Assembly: GCA_016933095.1 (NCBI GenBank)
Contig: JAFGBP010000001.1
Coordinates: 1 to 7,863, forward strand
DNA: 7,863 nucleotides
Direction: 5' to 3'
From: Candidatus Woesearchaeota archaeon
Lineage (GTDB): Archaea; Nanobdellota; Nanobdellia; Woesearchaeales; SM23-78
The notes below the pieces were generated by a model. The model was not told the DNA's origin. It was given only the letters and a program-made list of their open reading frames with translations, and searched no databases. Positions within the stretch are counted from its first letter, which is position 1. Each line of letters starts with the position of its first letter. The translations under genes and the position numbers were made by a program. Below, piece after piece: positions 4,986-7,863 of the stretch.

Positions 4986-6350
4986 TCACCCACCATCCGG
5001 CAATATGGCCGCCACAGTCCCTTTCTTCACAATCCCATTCTCGACATAAGACTTTATCTTGTCGTTCGAATGCCTGACGCACCCCTCGCTGTCAGGAGTT
5101 CCAAGCAGACCCTCTCGGTCAGTCCCGTGCAACGCGTGGCTTGACCTCCCATTAGGATCATAATTCCCTTTTCGGTCCCAAGACCCTGCATTCAGCCTTG
5201 CAAAGTAAGGCCCGTATGCAAGCCTCCCCTCATGGGTCCAGTGGCTGCTCTGCTCTACTGAAGTTACTGTAAATATCCCTTCGGGAGTCCGGTTATCCCC
5301 TGCGCGCTGCTTGTCGCCGGGCACCTTTCCAGAAGAGATCTTTGTCTTGTCAATCTTACTAAACGTTACCTCGTAGACCGTCTCTTCCTGCGTCTTCTTA
5401 TCGATCACTAAGAGGTACTCTTTGCCATCACCGATTCCTCTGAAAAAACCAGGATCCTTATCCTTCAATATGGCCTCCAAAGAATCACTCTTCGGGATAA
5501 TTCTCTGCCTGAGTCTTGAATCAGATATTTGAGGATCAGACCCGGATGCATCCTGTCTTCCTCCAGCATCATAAGGAGGCACGACGCGCAATCCCTCACT
5601 GGAAACATTATCAAGTCCCGGACTCCTTGAGCCGTATCTTGGAACATCCATTTGCTCAGCAGCCTTGTTCGCGACGCGCTTCTCCAACCTATCATCTATC
5701 CTATAAGGTATGTTGGTCTGAGAAGATCCTTCTCCTGTCAAGAATCCTGAGTAAAAACTCAAGCCAGTGAATACATGATCCCTTACCACTGCGTCTGACA
5801 GCAGATGGGTCGCGCAGCCTCCCAATGCAATAGTCGCGGCCGCTGCGCCCATGGCAATATACCTCTTCGAAGTCTTGATCCCTGTCTTCAGCTCTTGCCA
5901 TGCGAGGGTGGCGTAACCACTCGATCCCGCAGCAATCCGATCTGCCGACTGAGCTTTCCTTGATGACACCAGTATCATTGGCTTCGGGAGCAGCTTCGGC
6001 TGGACTGCCGGCTGGCTTAGAGGAGTTTCGGCGCTCTGCGCGTCCTCGTTCTCATATCCGACTGGCACAAGATTGGAGATATCACCGACTCCATCTGATC
6101 CTGTTGCCTGAGGTACGTCTAATACAACCCCTGATCCATCAACCGCGAACCCATTCTCAGCCAAGATAGCCGCATCACATTCGTTTCCTGGCCGGATTGC
6201 ATCTTGCTGCAATTCAGGATAAGCCTCGCAGCCGCAACCTAGGCTCGACGCCGGCTGTTCAGGTTCCAACACCGACCTTTCATCATAATTGCATTCAAAA
6301 TCCGCATCCTGCTCATCATTATACTCGTGTCCATCCCATGTCATTGTCAT
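4986..6350 (-). CDS. Membrane-anchored L,D-transpeptidase (YkuD domain), catalytic site intact
   Basis: A 454-aa protein with a C-terminal YkuD domain at about 308-452. In bacteria this domain forms 3-3 cross-links or attaches proteins or D-amino acids to peptidoglycan through an acyl-enzyme on cysteine. Seen: LLVIDKKTQ strand (313-321), SSGK at 339-342, NRTPEGIFTV (353-362), AYGPYFARL (378-386), SHALHGT with H408-G409, and SEGCVRH with nucleophile C424 and R426; the H-to-C spacing of 16 fits the family. One hydrophobic helix (164-180, about YIAMGAAAATIALGG) follows a Lys/Arg-rich segment, predicting an inside N-terminus and an outside catalytic domain. The first 160 residues are acidic, low complexity and contain four Cys (C20, C39, C41, C58). 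LGGC at 176-179 resembles a lipobox but is too internal to be trusted. The linker 205-300 is Ser/Gly/Asp rich. Start ATG 6350 has GGTGG (6361-6357) 6 nt upstream. Archaea lack murein, so the substrate is unclear. Confidence 0.88.
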   Translation of the reverse strand: MTMTWDGHEYNDEQDADFECNYDERSVLEPEQPASSLGCGCEAYPELQQDAIRPGNECDAAILAENGFAVDGSGVVLDVPQATGSDGVGDISNLVPVGYENEDAQSAETPLSQPAVQPKLLPKPMILVSSRKAQSADRIAAGSSGYATLAWQELKTGIKTSKRYIAMGAAAATIALGGCATHLLSDAVVRDHVFTGLSFYSGFLTGEGSSQTNIPYRIDDRLEKRVANKAAEQMDVPRYGSRSPGLDNVSSEGLRVVPPYDAGGRQDASGSDPQISDSRLRQRIIPKSDSLEAILKDKDPGFFRGIGDGKEYLLVIDKKTQEETVYEVTFSKIDKTKISSGKVPGDKQRAGDNRTPEGIFTVTSVEQSSHWTHEGRLAYGPYFARLNAGSWDRKGNYDPNGRSSHALHGTDREGLLGTPDSEGCVRHSNDKIKSYVENGIVKKGTVAAILPDGG

Positions 6351-6356
6351 TCTAAT

Positions 6357-6361
6357 CCACC
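6357..6361 (-). promoter_or_regulatory. Ribosome binding site of the L,D-transpeptidase gene
   Basis: GGTGG, 6 nt before ATG 6350 and 12 nt before the second in-frame ATG 6344. It favours the first. The 97-bp gap upstream also contains GGCTAAC (6408-6414) and GCTAAC (6421-6426), a short direct repeat of unknown meaning, and no convincing TATA box. Confidence 0.5.
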
Positions 6362-6447
6362 TTTATCTAATCTTCATCACATCATACTTCATATCCAACG
6401 TTCAGACGGCTAACTTAACTGCTAACCTGCCTGCATTTAGTCTGTAA

Positions 6448-7698
6448 TCATAGGTGATTCTCCAGATCAGTTACATCATTGCTTGTCAGGACAGCCATCA
6501 CATGGCTCGCATATCCAACTCTCCTGTCAATGTCAAAGAAATCCATCCCTTGAAGGACGACTCCTCCATTGCTCACGTCCTGCCCGCGTCGGATGGCATT
6601 TGAGATGCCCGGATCAAATGTTCCGACGATCTTTATGCCACTCCCCATATAACTTGGGATCTCGATGCCAAAATTGTTCTTGGTGTATTTCGCCGGAAGG
6701 CCACCTGATCCTTTTGTAACACGATACAATCCTATTGGGGTTGCCTGGTCTCCTTCCATTGACTTTGGCGCCCGGTTTCTCCCTGTCGTGCACCGATAGG
6801 ATGCGACCTTGACAAAACGACCTCCATCTGACTGGAGAAGCGACAAGATATTCTTGTCGACATCAACGTACATGACAAAATCGTAATCTCCTGCCGAGCG
6901 GGAAAGGTATGACTCGAGCGAGTCACCAGTATTTGCAGGGCGCGTTTCATGTCGGACCGCATTGTTATCTCCTCTCGGGCCGAACACCAACTGGGTTAAG
7001 GCCGCCACAGGAGAATGTTTCATCTTGCCATTCTCGCCATCCTCTGCATTGACCTTGTAATCCAATCCTCTACTGGCCGAGACCCTCTCCTGAGAAGAGT
7101 GCCGTTGGAGCTCTGGCTGCTTGGCATTCTCCAAAGCCTTCATGGCAGAGCGGTATTCTAGATTCAGCTGCGCATTCTCTTCCTTTTGCTGCTCTACTTC
7201 CTTGCTCTTCTGAAGAAGTTGCTCCTCTAACTTGCTGACTTGGGCTTCAGCAGTGTCAGCTCTCTTGCCAGCCTCGATCTGTTCATTGATGGCCCACTCG
7301 ACTCTTTTGTTGTTCATCCAGTTTCCGACTGCATAGGCCCTCTGATCTACACTTTCTACTACTTCACCCGAGACGTTTCGCATAGTATCATACGTCCATT
7401 GGGGAACCCTGATGGCAGCGGCGGTTCCAGCGGCAAAAGTGCATATCATCCCTGTTTTCAGTATGTTCTTGAAGCTGGGGGGATTTCGAGGCATGTCAGC
7501 GACGTAGTGTATCCCTGCCTTGACTCCATCTATTATCTTTCCGCCCACGATCACCGTGCCGCCCACGACAGCCGCTCCGACGATGGCAGATCCGATCGTT
7601 GCGTATTTGAAGGTCCGTCCTATTAGTGATCCTTTCTTCCGTTGGTATTCCTGGTTTTGAATTGCTTGGATGCTTGATTTATTTTCATTGGTTGACAT
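6448..7698 (-). CDS. Membrane-anchored YkuD-like protein with lost catalytic residues (predicted pseudoenzyme)
   Basis: A 416-aa protein laid out like the neighbouring L,D-transpeptidase: cytoplasmic basic N-terminus (to about 31), a Gly/Ala/Val-rich membrane segment (33-58), a second hydrophobic stretch (83-97), a coiled coil at about 137-193 (AQVSKLEEQLLQKSKEVEQQ), a polar linker, and a C-terminal domain from 272. That domain shares the YkuD signature order: FVMYVDVDKNILSLL strand (274-288), CTTGRN (303-308), QATPIGLYRV (318-327), FGIEIPS (343-349), IKIVGT (355-360), VSNGGVVL (375-382). Against HGT and SxGCxR of the active paralogue, the His is V358, the Cys is G379 and the Arg is V381, so transpeptidation by the usual mechanism should be impossible; the only Cys in the domain, C303, is elsewhere. 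The YkuD assignment is from motif order and is less certain than for the neighbour. It starts at ATG 7698 with GGGGG 8 nt upstream and is the first gene of the probable operon. A regulatory, scaffolding or glycan-binding role is inference. Confidence 0.78.
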   Translation of the reverse strand: MSTNENKSSIQAIQNQEYQRKKGSLIGRTFKYATIGSAIVGAAVVGGTVIVGGKIIDGVKAGIHYVADMPRNPPSFKNILKTGMICTFAAGTAAAIRVPQWTYDTMRNVSGEVVESVDQRAYAVGNWMNNKRVEWAINEQIEAGKRADTAEAQVSKLEEQLLQKSKEVEQQKEENAQLNLEYRSAMKALENAKQPELQRHSSQERVSASRGLDYKVNAEDGENGKMKHSPVAALTQLVFGPRGDNNAVRHETRPANTGDSLESYLSRSAGDYDFVMYVDVDKNILSLLQSDGGRFVKVASYRCTTGRNRAPKSMEGDQATPIGLYRVTKGSGGLPAKYTKNNFGIEIPSYMGSGIKIVGTFDPGISNAIRRGQDVSNGGVVLQGMDFFDIDRRVGYASHVMAVLTSNDVTDLENHL

Positions 7699-7703
7699 TT
7701 TTC

Positions 7704-7736
7704 AAACCCCCTAAGTTTTTTAGTAATTTTGGGTTT
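7704..7736 (-). promoter_or_regulatory. Possible RBS-masking hairpin before the YkuD-like gene
   Basis: On the minus strand AAACCC (7736-7731) can pair with GGGTTT (7709-7704) across a 21-nt A-rich loop. Three of the five G residues of the ribosome binding site (7711-7707) lie in the stem. A 6-bp stem with a long loop is weak, so regulation by this structure is only a possibility. Confidence 0.25.
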
Positions 7737-7763
7737 CTTATTGAGAAATTGAATAGTTGAGGT

Positions 7764-7775
7764 GTTTAAAATAAG
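7764..7775 (-). promoter_or_regulatory. Candidate promoter of the minus-strand operon
   Basis: TTATTTTAAACA on the minus strand is the best TATA-like element upstream of the operon. It predicts transcription start near 7740-7745 and a leader of about 45 nt that would include the ribosome binding site and the AAACCC/GGGTTT pair. No other gene lies between it and the window end. Confidence 0.4.
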
Positions 7776-7780
7776 CAACT

Positions 7781-7863
7781 CCGAGTTTTCCGGAGAAAAA
7801 ACAAAGAATACGAAAGAAACCACGAACAGACCAGAATAACTAGAAAACAATAAAAAAAAAAAA
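7781..7863. other. Contig-edge region without genes
   Basis: A-rich sequence ending in an 11-base A run. It contains one small inverted repeat, CTCCG/CGGAG at 7780-7796 with a 7-nt loop. Open frames here are short and have no ribosome binding site or recognisable product, so I see no gene. Confidence 0.4.

Noticed and set aside
6170..6180. LGGC at residues 176-179 of the L,D-transpeptidase as a lipoprotein signal (general note; the motif itself lies near 5814-5825)
   Set aside because: The Cys is 179 residues from the N-terminus, so a signal peptidase II site is implausible; a plain membrane anchor explains the helix.
7623..7850. 75-aa minus-strand frame at the right edge
   Set aside because: It overlaps the start of the YkuD-like gene and its leader, has no ribosome binding site and a low-complexity composition.
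1..7863. CRISPR array, tRNA, rRNA, transposase or attachment-site signals
   Set aside because: Read on both strands; no regularly spaced repeats, no tRNA-like cloverleaf and no transposase or integrase motifs were found by eye.

Overview
The window reads as a short contig from an archaeon, most likely a DPANN-type lineage (Woesearchaeota/Pacearchaeota-like). The arguments are a NIP7-like PUA-domain protein (an archaeal/eukaryotic family), TATA-like promoters of which one fits a leaderless mRNA, Shine-Dalgarno motifs of GGAGG/GGTG type, and a small archaeal-style M50 protease. This assignment is inference from protein character, as there is no rRNA or other phylogenetic marker. Both ends run into A-rich low-complexity sequence.

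Left part (1-2992). A complete M50/site-2-protease-like membrane metalloprotease is on the plus strand. It is followed by a divergent pair separated by a repeat-rich 179-bp intergenic region: a 110-aa unknown protein on the minus strand, apparently leaderless, and a 408-aa coiled-coil protein on the plus strand. After the coiled-coil gene, on the same strand, comes a NIP7-like PUA-domain protein probably linked to ribosome biogenesis or RNA binding. This half looks like ordinary chromosomal content.

Right part (2993-7863). Everything is on the minus strand. In transcription order it holds: a membrane-anchored YkuD-like protein that has lost the catalytic His and Cys; a membrane-anchored YkuD L,D-transpeptidase with the full HG...SxGCxR site; an acidic soluble protein; two small glycine-rich membrane proteins joined by an ATGA overlap and possibly paralogous; then, after an AT-rich gap with its own promoter candidates, a PD-(D/E)XK (Mrr-like) nuclease. 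The first five genes have spacings of 97, 53 and 35 nt and one overlap, and most have clear ribosome binding sites, so they are probably one operon.

The most notable content is this five-gene cluster. L,D-transpeptidases cross-link or modify bacterial peptidoglycan, which archaea lack. A pair of one active and one apparently dead YkuD protein with three unrecognised partners in an archaeal-looking contig suggests an envelope-modifying or cell-contact system that I cannot match to a described one.
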